Assembly (NCBI GenBank): GCA_026936325.1
Contig: JAPTHN010000182.1
Span: 186,001-250,000, forward strand
Direction: 5' to 3'
Source of the DNA: Platynereis dumerilii
Lineage: Eukaryota > Annelida > Polychaeta > Phyllodocida > Nereididae
DNA length: 64,000 bases
This document shows, piece after piece, positions 1 through 11,745 of this stretch. How positions within the stretch are numbered: the stretch's first letter is position 1; each line of letters starts with the position of its first letter. Both the position numbers and the translations under genes were made by a program. The notes under the pieces are model-generated. The model did not search any database. It was not told where the DNA came from and saw nothing but the letters and a program-made list of their open reading frames with translations.

Positions 1-2542
1 AAACAGGAAGTACAACAACAGTGCCACCTTGCCCATGACCATATAATGGCAGAGAGCAATTGAAGACACATCTTGATTAATTTTTTTACTTATTTATTGA
101 AAAGAACATATGAACAATACAAAAACAATGGGAGTTTAAGTAAAACTTACAACGTAACTGCCACTAACTAGCAGAATTTAAAATTTTCAAATTACATATA
201 AAATTCTTTGATAGCTAAATGATTATATGCTCATCTTATGATCCTCTTTAAAACAAGAACACTGCATTGTAAACTACCTCTGTATGTATATCTATACGGG
301 TATAATCAATTAATCAATCAATCAGATTATCTTTCTCTCTATTCTTGTTTTTTGTTGTTGTTGACTACAACAAGGGTAACTATCACGAAATGTAGTCTGG
401 ACATGTCAAATAAGGAGAGCTGTTAAAGTGACTCAGAAGAAAACGTGTGCCTAACTGTCATGTGGTCACGTGTCGCAATGTCGTACAATTTCAAAAATTT
501 TGCATTTAAATGATGATTACATGTACTTTACAAATATGTATTATGCTATATTATACATCACTGGAAGGCCTGACTTGTTCTATATCATATTAGGTTCTAA
601 AAAGTGAGTGTGAGTTTGAGTTTTCATGCCAGTGACAAAAGATATTTTAATCTGGTTTTCTCTGCTGGAGTACCTGATTCCCACTAAAGCTCGTGAAGCT
701 TAAATTTTCTATCTTACTGTTCCAGTGTTTTCAATCATTTTTTTTACTTCTGTGATGCTCTGAACAAGGCTGAACCAAATGTAACACATACATGTTGAAG
801 CGTAAAAGATTTTTTTGTTTAATGTAATGGACTTCCAAGAGGACAAAAAGGGCAGGCCACATCGTCAAATGAACAAATAACAATCACATTTGACAATCAT
901 GCTCTCATATAGCCAAAAAGGGATACATATGGGTTAAATCCATAGATTGCTCCAAAATGGTATGCTCACATGAGATGTTGATTTCTTATGCACTAGACAA
1001 TAACTGATATAAGATATATCTGCAACGTGTCATGTAAATATCTTATAATATCTTATTTGCAATATCAGAATTTGTTCTCAGGAGTCTTGATAATGTTTTT
1101 AAACAGATTTTGACCAATTATCAGGCTACTGGCATAGTTTTAAACATGATGCATGAGAAAGGTTGATTAGTAGGACCATCTTCTCAACTAACTTCAGTGA
1201 ACATTTCATGGGGATAGTTTGTACTTTATAGTAACGTTACTGAAATATAGTTGTTTTTGAGAAAAATGTCTTTAAAGTTTGAGCTTTACATTGATTTGTA
1301 TGGTGAATAAAATCAAATAATAAGACGAACAGCCCTATTTTTTGTGAATTACACTGGTTTTTGGTCTGAAAACGATATTTTAGACTTAATATAGACTTTT
1401 TTGATGAAAAATATTTTTGGTTCAAAATCGCCATGTAACGCAAATTGTACGACCTTGTGACACCTGACCATGTATTAAGGAAGCTTCTTAACCTGAACAA
1501 ACTTCATTCCAAGCAAGTAGTCAACATGGCATCTACCAGAGGGCACTCGATAATTATAAACGGACTTTTAGCCATCTAGTGTAGGGCAAATACACTACAC
1601 TGTATTTTATTGACTGTTATCTATATTAATTGATGTTTGATACCTACTTTATTTTATAACTATTTGGGTGGCTGGAACCTAGTTTGTATGTATTTTGATC
1701 TTGTGCTGAATGCTCTTTTTATCCAAAACTACTATCACTCGTATATGTTTGTATCAATATGCTCACTTGATTTTAGCTATTTATAACATGTGTATAATAA
1801 ATTTTATGTATATATAGTTAATCTTGTATATAATTAATACTATTTTTATATATTTTATTAACTTTTCCCCATTACAAATGACATATGTATCAATTGTGAT
1901 ATTTATAGATGTCAATAAAAGAATATATATATGTATAGTTCTCACCGACACAGATTTGCTCAAAAAATCAAAGAAGGCCCAGAATCGGCAAAGTTAAATA
2001 TCAGTTTGCAAAGTATCAATTTTCTGATAGTTCATCCTTGCATGACAACGATCAAAGGAAAACATTTCTGTGCCATGTAGGAGCGTGCAACATTCAATGA
2101 TGTGAACCCCTCAGCAGGTATTCTCAAAAAAACTCAGATCTCTAGCTCTAACAGATCGACCACAATTAGCCCCAGAATCGGCAATGTCTAATTTCAGTTT
2201 CAAAGTGAGCTCTTCCGTGACGCCTGTTTTTGTAAATGTTTTTACGGGGGTTGGCTATTTTTCACCAAAACTGATCAAGTTATTATTTATTTAAAAAGAA
2301 CTCCAAGCTCCCCCCTCTTTCCGTTTATTTAGCGTAGAAATTAGTTGAATTGGCAATATTTTGGTTTTCAACAGCCAGTAGACCACTGGAGTTTCAAAAA
2401 ATGCCTATTATTATTGGCCAATATCAGTATTTAAGGGGAGGGGGGCATTCAACCATTGGATAATTGCTGATTTTGATGACATGGTCTGACTTTAAAATTC
2501 CTTATCTCGCAAACCGCTTGCAGGATCACTACCAAATTGTGC
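1..2542. other. Noncoding left part of unit 1
   Basis: No gene seen. AT-rich DNA with short spurious ORFs only. The equivalent stretches (14366-17238, 30589-33962, 41855-45046) carry the same sequence, apart from the insertions and deletions listed separately. Confidence 0.6.
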
Positions 2543-2550
2543 CTGCAGAT

Positions 2551-3272
2551 CAGAGTCCGCGAAAAGTGCCGGTTTGCCGGTCAAAACCGGCAAAAATAGT
2601 GTGTGGCCGGCAAAAATAGAGTGGTTACCTGCCCAAATGTCAGATTGGTTTGTTGGAGAGTCAATGAGCTGATTCAGCAACCAATGCAATTAGTCCATGC
2701 CTTTGAAATCGCCAGTGCAATTGAAAACATAAATGACTCAAATTGGAAGTCAGAGGTGTCAAGTGGATTGCAATTAAACACAATAATAGTCAGTACCCTA
2801 GCAAATTGCAATTAGCGACATTCAGCATTGAGCATTGACAGGAATGTATCAATTCAAGAATTGAGGCCCTGTTAGGTTGCAACACTTGCCATGTAGCAGG
2901 GCCCTGGCAGGTTTTCTTATTTTGATTACACTGCAAATACAGTGTCATGTGTAATGTGGGGTCATTTCTGATCAATTCGATTATTGGCCTATATCATGGA
3001 AATATAACCTAATTGGTCAAAAAATAGCAAGAAAACTATGTTCAATACAAGATTTTCAATAATCTTACATATAATTAAAGGTTTCATTAGTCTCACCATG
3101 GGCTTAGATGGGGAAGGGTTTCTAAAAAGTAACTTCATGTTTTTGGAAGCACACTAACTCCTGAACAAAAATTCCGGAAATTGGAATTTCGGGCTGGTAA
3201 GATTTCATTCGGGCAGGTAAAATGCAGAATCTACCTGCCCGAATGTCCTGTAGGTACTTTTCGCGGACTCTG
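2551..3272. mobile_element. Non-autonomous hAT-like element, unit 1
   Basis: A 722-bp element with inverted ends cagagtccgcgaaaagt (about 17 bp) flanked by a perfect 8-bp duplication ctgcagat at 2543-2550 and 3273-3280. An 8-bp target duplication and CAGAG-type ends are typical of hAT transposons. Inside are short inverted motifs (ccggcaaaaatag, gcaggtaaa / tacctgccc) and no transposase ORF, so it would need a transposase in trans. It is present in units 1-3 at the same site, so it predates the array. Confidence 0.82.
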
Positions 3273-3280
3273 CTGCAGAT

Positions 3281-4627
3281 GTGCCATAAGTCGAAGCAAG
3301 CTTTTACGCCATCGGTCTGACTCCATGATCTACCAACTCTAGAGATCCGAGGATAACTCCAAAACTACTAAAGGTGGACTTGGTCGCTTTTGATTTGGAC
3401 CCACAGTCTTTGAAGTCCCACGCCAAATTTAGAAAAATATGTGTAGAGTCGAATAAAAGTGATACAAATTGAATCAGTTCGTAAAAGGATACTATACAGG
3501 CATTATAAAATTCTAAATAGCTCTGGGACCTGTGCAGGGTGGCAGTAACTGGGTCGGTATGGTTATGATAGGCTACCTTCATGAATTTTTTGAAAAAATT
3601 TCGAATACGTATTTCTGTAAGTTTTAAAGTAATGTATAAACACAAGTATCCAGTAACCGCACAGTGGTGACCAAACTTCGCCTCCCGTTATTGGGCTGGT
3701 ATTGATTCAATGTAAATGGTTTGCGATACAGGGTCATGTGGCCGACTGCAAGGAATCTTTCAGTGCAATTTTTTTGGACCTCTAACCCAATATCCCGCAA
3801 GGGGGGGGGGGGAATTTTCCTCCAAAAAAATGCAAAAACTGAGGTTTTTTTTTGCTTTGCGGACAAAAAAAGAATGCGATTTTCATCATTTTTGCAGGAA
3901 GTGCTGCTCCACTAGTGTGGATGAGTAATGTATTGAGATGTTAGATAGGGCGATTCTAACCAGAAGGACCATTTTCCTATCTTTTGCCATGAAAATGCCG
4001 TTATTACACCACATAGGCCTGTGAAGAGCCCCAGAATCACAAAACCACATAATTTGAGGGGGAAGGGGTCCACAAAGCATTAAACTGCCACCAGCACCTA
4101 CACAATGCAATGTTTCAGCTTTTACTGCCAAAAATCTCAGAGAAAGGTATTTCTACATTGACCCATTTCTGGGGCAATCTCAGCCCATGTCACGGCCATG
4201 GTATTACTAATCTACTCCATTCTAACCAATTTTCATTGCAGTTACAGGCCTGCAGCCTGTATTTCAAAGTTCACTTTAATTTCTCAACCAATCAGAGCAC
4301 AGCTTTCTATTTTCTCCTGGCCTTAATCTTATAAAACCACTGTCGTCTGCTAGACATGAGCTTTCTGCATGCAATTCAGCTTGCAGGCTACTAATGTAGC
4401 ATAGCAATGACCAGAATTAGGAATGTCTTGCCTTGTTGTAGCACCTAGACCACTGCATATCAGTTAAATGCCTGTTTTTTGCACTTTTGCGCAGACTTAT
4501 TTTAATGGTATAAAAATGAAGCAAACATATATACAAAAAAGTTACTTTAAGGCTTTTTTCTGTGTTGCCAATCCATCAAAGGGCTTCACAAGGCTTTAAT
4601 TGGGCTGTCTAAAAAAATTTGAAAAGG
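3281..4627. other. Noncoding spacer between hAT element and SINE, unit 1
   Basis: No gene recognised. It contains a G homopolymer near 3800 whose length differs between units (12, 10 and 11 G in units 1, 2 and 3), and an A/T homopolymer run near 3845. The same spacer lies at 17977-19319 and 34708-36029. Confidence 0.6.
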
Positions 4628-4690
4628 TTTCCAACCCAGGGCCTCTCAGTTGCTAGCCCGACATCTTAACCGTTACATCACAGAGGACTG
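4628..4690 (-). repeat. tRNA-derived SINE head, unit 1
   Basis: On the minus strand this stretch reads like a degenerate tRNA: an A-box-like segment containing taacggttaagatgtcgg, an anticodon-arm-like middle, and a B-box-like gggttggaaacc. Such internal RNA polymerase III promoter remnants mark tRNA-derived SINEs. The tail and its boundaries are not resolved. It is not a functional tRNA gene, because the acceptor stem does not pair. Confidence 0.55.
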
Positions 4691-5055
4691 ATTCCAGTGT
4701 GTCGCTCGGATTCTACATCATTTCAGACTTTGCTGGAATAATTGTAAACATTTTCCGGACAGTGGCAGCCAAATAGGGGGGTCGGGAGGTTGAGATATCG
4801 CTTTACATCCTGTATTTATGAAATTACCTGGCTTAATGTTCTAACAATAAGCGTTTTTCGCGTTAGAAATGAAATGCCTTTTTTTTTAGTTCAGATTTTA
4901 AAAAAATGTAATAAAAACCTTTTTTGGCTGGGGAGCTAGTGTCATTCTTCTGACAATTCAACCTTGCTAGACTAAAATCAACTTTCTTAGTACACGTAGA
5001 AAGTTGGAAATTATATATTCTTGACAGGAAGAAACTGGCAATTCTAACAGTTTAA

Positions 5056-6306
5056 AAGTAGGTGTTGCGTTTTTGGATATTTCTAAATGTTTTGACACCA
5101 TAAATCATAGTCTATTGTTAGGAAAACTTAAAAAATACGGTGTTAATAATAGTGAACTTGATTGGTTTAAATCTTATCTTAGTGACAGGTGTCAAAGTGT
5201 CATTTACAAAAATAAATTGTCAAATCCTTTGGGTTGCTCAATAGGAGTGCCCCAAGGATCAAATTTAGGTCCACTCTTGTTTACACTCTTTGTTAACGAC
5301 TTTTCAACTTCTATTAAAAATGGTAGAGTATAGATCTATGTATGCTGATGACACAATCTTATATTGTGATGGTGATAATATTAATGAAATTGCTAGAAAT
5401 TTAAATAAGTGTTTAGAGGATGCTGCTGAATGGTATTCTAGAAATTGTCTAGTGCTTAATGTTAAAAAAACTGTTGGTATGTTAATAGGTTCTAATCTAA
5501 CTAGTGTAGATCAGGATGAATTGTGTCTGGAACTCTCTGGTGAATCTGTTCATAATGTCTCTGTTTCAAAATATCTTGGAGTACATGTTGATATTAATCT
5601 TAAATTCAATAAACACATTGATGAAGTTGTCAAAAGTATTTCAAAAAAGCTCTCTTGGCTGGGTCGTCTAAGACATATTGTACCAAGAAATATTCTTGAA
5701 TTAGTATATAAGACATATGTTGTACCTATTTTTGATTATGCCTGTACAATTTGGGGTTATAGTAATTCAAATGTTAATAGTATACAAAGACTGCAGAATA
5801 GAGCAGCTAGAATTATTACAGGTTGTTTTGATATAGTCAACGTCAGAGGAATTGAAATTGTAAAACAACTTAAATGGCAAAACATGCAACAGCGTATAAA
5901 TTATTTTCTAAGTGTACACATGTATAATTGTATCCATGGTAATGCACCTCAAGATCTAGTCAATTCTGTGACAATGGCATGTGATGCCCATAATATTAAT
6001 ACTCATCTTGCTAATACTTTAAATGTTGTTATTCCGGAGTGTCAATCACAAATGTATAAGAGATCTTTTATCTATAGGGCATCAATAATTTGGAACACAC
6101 TGCCAGAGAGTATTAAGGAATGTAATAATGTAATTGATTTTAAATGTAAAGTTAAACTTTATTTTACCTGATTTTACCGGTTTTAAATTATGTTTGTTGA
6201 TTTTATTGTTCACTTTGTAAATGGGCCACGTGAAAAACAGTTTTTTTGACTGACAGTGTTACCCATATAAAATATGTTCTAAATATAAAAAAAATTAAAA
6301 TAAAAA
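5056..6306 (+). mobile_element. 5'-truncated LINE (RT C-terminal half), unit 1
   Basis: Encodes the second half of a non-LTR reverse transcriptase. The first part (5056-5332) has motif A ([13 protein letters not shown]) and the [13 protein letters not shown] motif, then ends at a stop. The frame changes near 5290-5340, and the second part (to the stop at 6171) starts with the catalytic YADD and runs through the thumb to a C-terminal block with ASIIWNTLPESIKE. The endonuclease and N-terminal RT are missing, a typical 5' truncation. The 3' tail is A-rich and follows a gggccacgtgaaaaacag-type UTR. The motifs suggest the CR1/Jockey group. The frame break is shared by all three units, so the copy was dead before the array formed. 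Confidence 0.85.
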
Positions 6307-7520
6307 ACAGTGAAAAGGTCAAGTTTGTAGCTCCAGTAGTTCACGCACAATTTGCAAAAGATTGCTGGCCCCCTCAAATCAAGATTTCTAGTCTTTGAAG
6401 AGCCTCAATTGCTTGAAAAACAGTTCTATTCAGCCCCTTTCCTATTTTATTTTCTATGCTACATTCTAAATTACTAGAGAAAAAATGTTTCCATTAACAT
6501 CCAATCAGAAAAAAAACATTGTTTTTTACTGCTTATAAAAGCATAAGACATCGAAACAGCGCCCCTAGTGGAAATATCAATAATCAGGGACCTGCAACCA
6601 AGATGTTGTTTGTGGAATTGCCTGATGAGGCTGTGAGCCACCAACTAACACGAAATTGGTTTAGAATGGCATATTTTTAGCATCACTATATAAACCATGT
6701 CGGTGAGAAATCCTAAAACCTAGCATAAGTTGCATTGCACGAGTGCCTGTTGCAGTTTAGTGTCTTTCTGCCTCCCCCCCCTCAAATTGCATTAAAATGT
6801 AAATCTATGGCTTATGTCTTGTCTAAATGTTGCCATTACAACAGGTGAAATTTTGCCAACTTGGTGTGTGCGGTTGCAATGGAAATGTCACTTGCATATA
6901 TACAGCCAATCAGAGTAAAGCTTTTCATTTTCTTCTTTGCTTTAATACCATACGATATTCAGTATATTGTGCGAGTGCTCAACATGGGTTGCTGGTCAAT
7001 GCATGGAACCAACATTAACAATATTGATATATGATACAACAATGAATTGAAGCTAACAAAGTAACAGTTGTAAATTTGGTGAGTATCTTTATTGTTTATT
7101 TTGCCCCTTACAAAAAAATGTTCTCAATATTTTCCCAAGCAAACCTGACAACAGTTATGAGTGATGCATTATTCATGATCTCAATATCCATCAGAATGTT
7201 TATTCAAGACTGTCGTCTTGATGACTGCAATAGACTTTGCAAAGGTAACTTGAGCAGAAAAGCAATGTAATTTAGTGCAGTAGGGACAGTTCACCCAGGA
7301 GTTTTGCTTCAAGCACTTCCATTTTCACTGTGTGTAAATATTTGTGTATTCTTTGTTTTAGTCGGAAATTGTTGCAAACGATAATAAATCTTGTTAAAAT
7401 TGGTCTAGTTGGATTGTATAATCTACAAGTCAATTTTTACTGTTGAAGAGTGCCAAGATTTTTATTAGGAGCCTGCTTGAACTAGATATAAAAGAGACAA
7501 TGATTATTTGCAGTTTCAGA
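6307..7520. other. Noncoding stretch 3' of the CAP gene, unit 1
   Basis: No gene recognised. Around 6830-6960 there is weak similarity to 4200-4330 (shared ccaatcagag...aaagctttt-type words), perhaps two old copies of one repeat. The same spacer recurs at 21000-22215 and 37714-38928, and its 7112-7287 part reappears at the end of unit 4. Confidence 0.5.
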
Positions 7521-7523
7521 CGT

Positions 7524-7529
7524 TTTATT
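7524..7529 (-). terminator. Poly(A) signal of CAP gene copy 1
   Basis: AATAAA on the minus strand 74 bases downstream of the TAG stop (7603-7605). The stretch between is open 3' UTR with no competing signal. Confidence 0.65.
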
Positions 7530-7602
7530 CAGTTTAATACAGACATTCAATCCGACTGTAAACTAGATGATCTTCTTGGTCCATCTGCCTTCTTTTCCTC
7601 TC

Positions 7603-8849
7603 CTAATATGGCCTGGCGCCATTCACGTTACCTCTGCAAAATGAAAATGAGGATCATTCAATTATGATTAAGTTAAAGGTTGCATAAAAAAGAAGCAATA
7701 GTCCAGTATTCTCAGTAGACTATTACATGCCCACCAATTGGAAATACTCACGCAGGATCGTAGTTGCATACAACAAGGAAGGTGCTGGCATAATCGCCTG
7801 TAAATATGTGTGAAAGTTTACTTCCACATTTAGCGGCTGCGCATCCAACTTTAGTGGTAGAACTCCAGACAACCTGAATGTGAATGTTTTGATAAATGTA
7901 ATATAATTGAAATAGTCATGATGCGTGACAAATCATGTTCATACCAAGATAAACTATCAAAATACTCACCTGAGTGTAATGACCACAGACTGCAGAACAT
8001 TTGTTGTCATCATAATTGTAATCATTAATCTCATCATACCAATTTTGAACTGCAGGGTTTCCAAGATCAGCAGTGGCACCAGCATTGGAACGTGCTGTCA
8101 CATAAATATTCTGACCGTAATTGCTACCGCCATTACATCTGTAGAATAGTTAAAATGTTTGGTGAATTGCATTATCTTAGTATATCGTATTTGTCACAGA
8201 TGAGTTTGATTAAAAAGCATAAAACTTACGGAGTCATCAAATCGTGAGCAAATACACAAGTGTTGGCCAATTCTTGCGCTTTCTTGGCCAGAGCGTCGTC
8301 CCATACCTAGCGAAGTAGATATGTGATTTTGTCTTAAATAATTTGGTCATATTTTAAAAAATTGTAAACGATTGATAAAGACTGCTTAATACACACCAAT
8401 GCGGATTGACCCTTTCCTGCCCTTAGACTGTTGTGTTTTGCCAACCAGTCACTCTTAAAACTCAAGCTGTAAGATGAGACAGATGGCCCACATGAAGCTC
8501 TTTTCTCTGAAGTGGTAATGAAAGGTTTGTTTCATCAAATAAGTGAATTTTTTTGCAATGGCTAATTCCTTGTGTTTTTAAGAAAACTTGAGTTTGGAAC
8601 AAGAGCCACCATAACCAGAGAGAAAATTCTGCCACCTCCCTGCTACCTCTTATTAATCAAACAAAATTAAGACTCACCAATTCCACTAACCCTGTAATAT
8701 AAAATTGCAAAGTCAGGAATATGGTTGAATTTACCTTCTGATGAGAACCAAAAATTAATTGCAGGTAAGTATACTCACACATCAGGTTGAGGGATACCAA
8801 AGGAGGTCCCTACAAGCAGACAAATGGACATGAGAAGTGCAAGACTCAT
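7603..8849 (-). CDS. Secreted CAP-superfamily protein (CRISP/Ag5/PR-1), copy 1
   Basis: Six coding exons on the minus strand, at 8849-8779, 8466-8397, 8306-8230, 8138-7970, 7873-7752 and 7633-7603. All have GT-AG introns and compatible phases, giving 540 bases and 179 residues. A signal peptide (about residues 1-18, MSLALLMSICLLVGTSFG) is followed by a single CAP domain: HNSLRA (35-40), VWDDALAKKAQ (48-58), FAHD (His68), YGQN (81 region), NWYDE (Glu109), the CAP signature CGHYTQVVW (124-132, His126) and CNYDPAGN (165-172), ending NGARPY. The mature chain has seven cysteines, suited to an extracellular disulphide-bonded fold. Of the usual CAP His/Glu/Glu/His tetrad the first Glu is Gln82 (GQN, as in many antigen-5 proteins), so metal binding at that site is doubtful. 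The CAP fold is certain from motifs; the biological role (defence, venom or mucus, sperm, sterol binding) cannot be told. Length is typical for a CAP-only protein without a CRISP C-terminal domain. Confidence 0.95.
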
Positions 8850-8889
8850 ACTGAAGCTGGGTTGGCTGAAGGGCTATCGGCCAGGCCCT

Positions 8890-8896
8890 TTTTATA
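8890..8896 (-). promoter_or_regulatory. TATA box of CAP gene copy 1
   Basis: Minus-strand TATAAAA inside gcatataaaaaggg, about 40 bp upstream of the ATG at 8849. A start about 30 bp downstream would leave a 5' UTR of only 10-15 nt with no upstream intron. Conserved in all three copies. Confidence 0.7.
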
Positions 8897-8899
8897 TGC

Positions 8900-9950
8900 A
8901 GGTTGTTTTCGAAATTTACTGGGGCCACGTTGCATCCATCCACAAAGAGGTACAGCAGATTAAACAGTGAGGAGGAGTTACATAAACCATTTCCCAATTG
9001 TTTCCTTTGTATGTGCAAAGTGGTCAGATCTCCTTGTGCATCATTATGTTAGCTAGGTTATTTGATTTTACTGGGTCTGATGAAACACAAGAAACAAAGA
9101 CACAAATCTGCCATTGAAATTGTCATGAAAATAAATTATGTTATGCATTCCATTTGCGTCATCAATGACTTTCATCTCACTGATGATTAATACATTGATT
9201 AACTGGTGTAGTGAACTTCATCTTACTTCATAAATCTCATATATCTATTTTTTATATTGCTTTAGTAGAAAGTATTAGAGCATGTGTATCATCATAATTA
9301 TATTTCAGTTAGCAGTTTTCTAGCATTCTTTTTCAAGCTTTTTGCCCAAACAAACTTTCAGAAAGTGTCATCGGTTTTTAGGAAGGCCATTTTCATCAGA
9401 TATGTTGAAATGTGACAAAAATATGTATCATTTTAATATGAACCTAGTAGGATCATTGGCCTGGGAAGATTGACTCATGGTTGAATTTACCTTCTGATGA
9501 GAACCAAAAATTAATTGCAGGTAAGTATACTCACACATCAGGTTGAGGGATACCAATTGGTGATGAAAACCCATTTTGAAAATCCCGAAAAGATATTCGA
9601 GGTTGAAGAAAAGGCGCTTTAAAGAACAAACAAGGAAGGCGTGCTGGAACAGTGGACTATTGCCTTTTTACATAGTGAGACCATTTCATCGCAAAAATAA
9701 ACATGTAAGAAACAAGATTTCCGTTTTGATTTTAGCCAAAGAAAATTGACAGTCAAAAGCAACCTCACTTGTTTGGCACACGGTTTAGTGAGATGCGTCT
9801 GTTTTGTAAATAAACATCAAAACTGTTTCATAGCTGATATGCCTGGCTGTAAAATTCATTAGTAACAATTGGATGAAGCTTAGCTGCAAACTATGTACTA
9901 CTGCGAAGAACCGTAATCTGAATTTCAATCAGTCAACCTGCATCAGTTGT
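8900..9950. other. CAP-gene upstream region, unit 1
   Basis: No gene. It holds the 5' flank of the CAP gene and the orphan exon-1 piece (9477-9556). Equivalent to 23595-24677 and 40308-41270; the third lacks about 140 bp next to the promoter. Confidence 0.5.
9477..9556 (-). repeat. Upstream duplicate of the exon 1/intron 1 junction, unit 1
   Basis: These 80 bases are identical by eye to 8721-8800, which contain the last codons of exon 1 (GIPQPDV), its GTGAGT donor and the start of intron 1. The duplicate lies 756 bp upstream of the original. It has the donor but no in-frame ATG nearby, so it is an orphan exon piece rather than a second first exon. Confidence 0.85.
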
Positions 9951-10194
9951 AACTAGAATCGCAAGCGATGATAATATGACCGCCGGCGCTGCTGGACGCC
10001 TTTTGCTGATCAAGTGCAATCAAGTGTGACCGTGTCGATCCATAAACGATGAATAACAATTTGTGTTTTGAGTGCAGCTTGTTTGGACCTGGCTTAAAAA
10101 AGCTCAGTCGTATAATAATAATAATAAATAGATATATATTCGTTGTTGTCCATGGCGCAGTGGGGCCTCTATTTGACGGGGGGTTTATTCGAGG

Positions 10195-11035
10195 GGCGTA
10201 TATGTGTACATCCATTGTGCATGCCTGTGTACGGCCATCGTCAAGTGTACGCCCATCTGTAGCTCGTCTGGCATGCCCATCTGTGTGTTCACGCCAATTT
10301 GTGTGTACACACCCATCTGTGTACGCACCCATTTGCGTGGGCATGTCCACCTGAATGCCTATCTGTGTGGGCACGCCCACTGTACACCCATCTATGTGTA
10401 CGCCCACCTGTAGGCCTATGCCCATCTCTCGAGTGTATGCCCATCTGTGTTGGTACCCTCATCTGTGAGTGCATGCCTTCTTAGTGTGCACGCCCCCCTT
10501 TACACCTAGCTGGGAGTACGACCGTCTGTGTGAGTATGCCAATTTGTGTGTGCACAGCCACCTTCGTGTGCACGCCCATTGATATGGCCATCTGTGTGCG
10601 CATGCCCATATGTACAGCCATCTGCATGTATACGCCCATATCAGCACGCCCGTCAGTGTGTGTAAGCCCATCTGTGCGTGCACGCCCATCTGTGTGTGCA
10701 TGCCCATTTGTATGTGCATGGCCATCTGTATGCCCATCCCAGTGTGGATGCCCATGTGTGTGTGGACGCCCATGTGTGTCTGCAGGGCCACCTGTGTGTA
10801 CACACACATCTGTCAGTGCAGGCCCACCTGTACGCCTAGCTGTGTGGGTATGCCCACCTGTACACTCATCTGTGTGTACGCCCATGTGTATGCCCATCTG
10901 TGTGTGTATGCCCATCGGTCAGTGTATGCCCATGGGTGTGTGTACGCCCATGGGTGTGTGTAAACCCATGGGTGTGTGTACTCCCATGGGTGAGTGTACG
11001 CCCATGGGTGTGTGTGGACCCAGGGGTGTGTAAAA
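10195..11035. repeat. 18-bp minisatellite
   Basis: Diverged tandem copies of about 18 bp, consensus near tgcacgcccatctgtgtg, changing to a cccatgggtgtgtgtacg variant at the right (10925-11030). The period is a multiple of three, which creates long meaningless ORFs on both strands with six-residue repeats. Confidence 0.9.
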
Positions 11036-11155
11036 CCATTGGTACAGTATATATACACCTTTTGATATATATATATATGAACACCCTTTGGTATAAACTC
11101 GCCCATGTCAGTAAACTGTCATGAAAAGTAAGCAACCGACCTGCCGCCTGACCTG

Positions 11156-11745
11156 TAATGTAATGTAGTGCTTAAATGCAGTGCTGTAACGTAGCGCTGT
11201 AATGCAGTGCTGTAATGCAGTGCTGTAATATAGTGCTGTAATACAGTGCTGTAATATAGTGCTGTAATACAGTGCTGTAATGCAGTGTTGTAGTGCAGTG
11301 CTTTAATGCAGAATACAGAAAGAAGTCCAATAACACGTTGCTGTAATGCAGCACAATGATTCATTGTTGTAATTATGTTGTAAAGTAATGCAGTGAGGCA
11401 GTGATGTAATGCAGTACAATAATGCAGTGTAATGCAGTGCTGTAATGCATTGCTGTAATGCAGTGCTGTAATAGAGTGATGCAAAGCATGCAGTAATGCA
11501 GTGCAGTTATGCAGTGCAGTTATGCAGTGCAGTTATGCAGTGTTGTAAGCAGTGCTGTGATGTGGTCTGTAATGCAGTGCAGTTATGCAGTGCAAAAAAG
11601 CACTGTTGAAATACAGTGCAGTAATGAAGTGTTGTGCTGCAGTGCTGTAATGCATTGCAGTAATGAGGTTCTGTGATGCAGTGCAGTAACACAGAGCTGC
11701 AATGCAGACTGCAGTGTTGTAATGCAAGGCAGTGATGCAGTTCAG
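11156..11745. repeat. 13-bp minisatellite (tgtaatgcagtgc)
   Basis: Dozens of degenerate copies of a 13-bp unit near gctgtaatgcagt, with a non-repeat break around 11310-11350. Confidence 0.9.

Noticed and set aside
238-426. 62-codon ORF repeated in all four units
   Set aside because: Its conservation follows from the duplication itself; the sequence is low in coding character and has no motif.
4628-4690. A functional tRNA gene on the minus strand
   Set aside because: A- and B-box-like motifs are present, but the acceptor and arm pairing is poor; it reads as a SINE head.
9540-9700. An alternative CAP first exon from the upstream duplicate
   Set aside because: The donor is present, but the frame leading into it has no ATG and no signal-peptide-like sequence.
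9943-11135. Repetitive ORFs of 60-167 codons over the 18-bp repeat
   Set aside because: The period is a multiple of three, so the array stays open by chance; there is no coding signature apart from the repeat.
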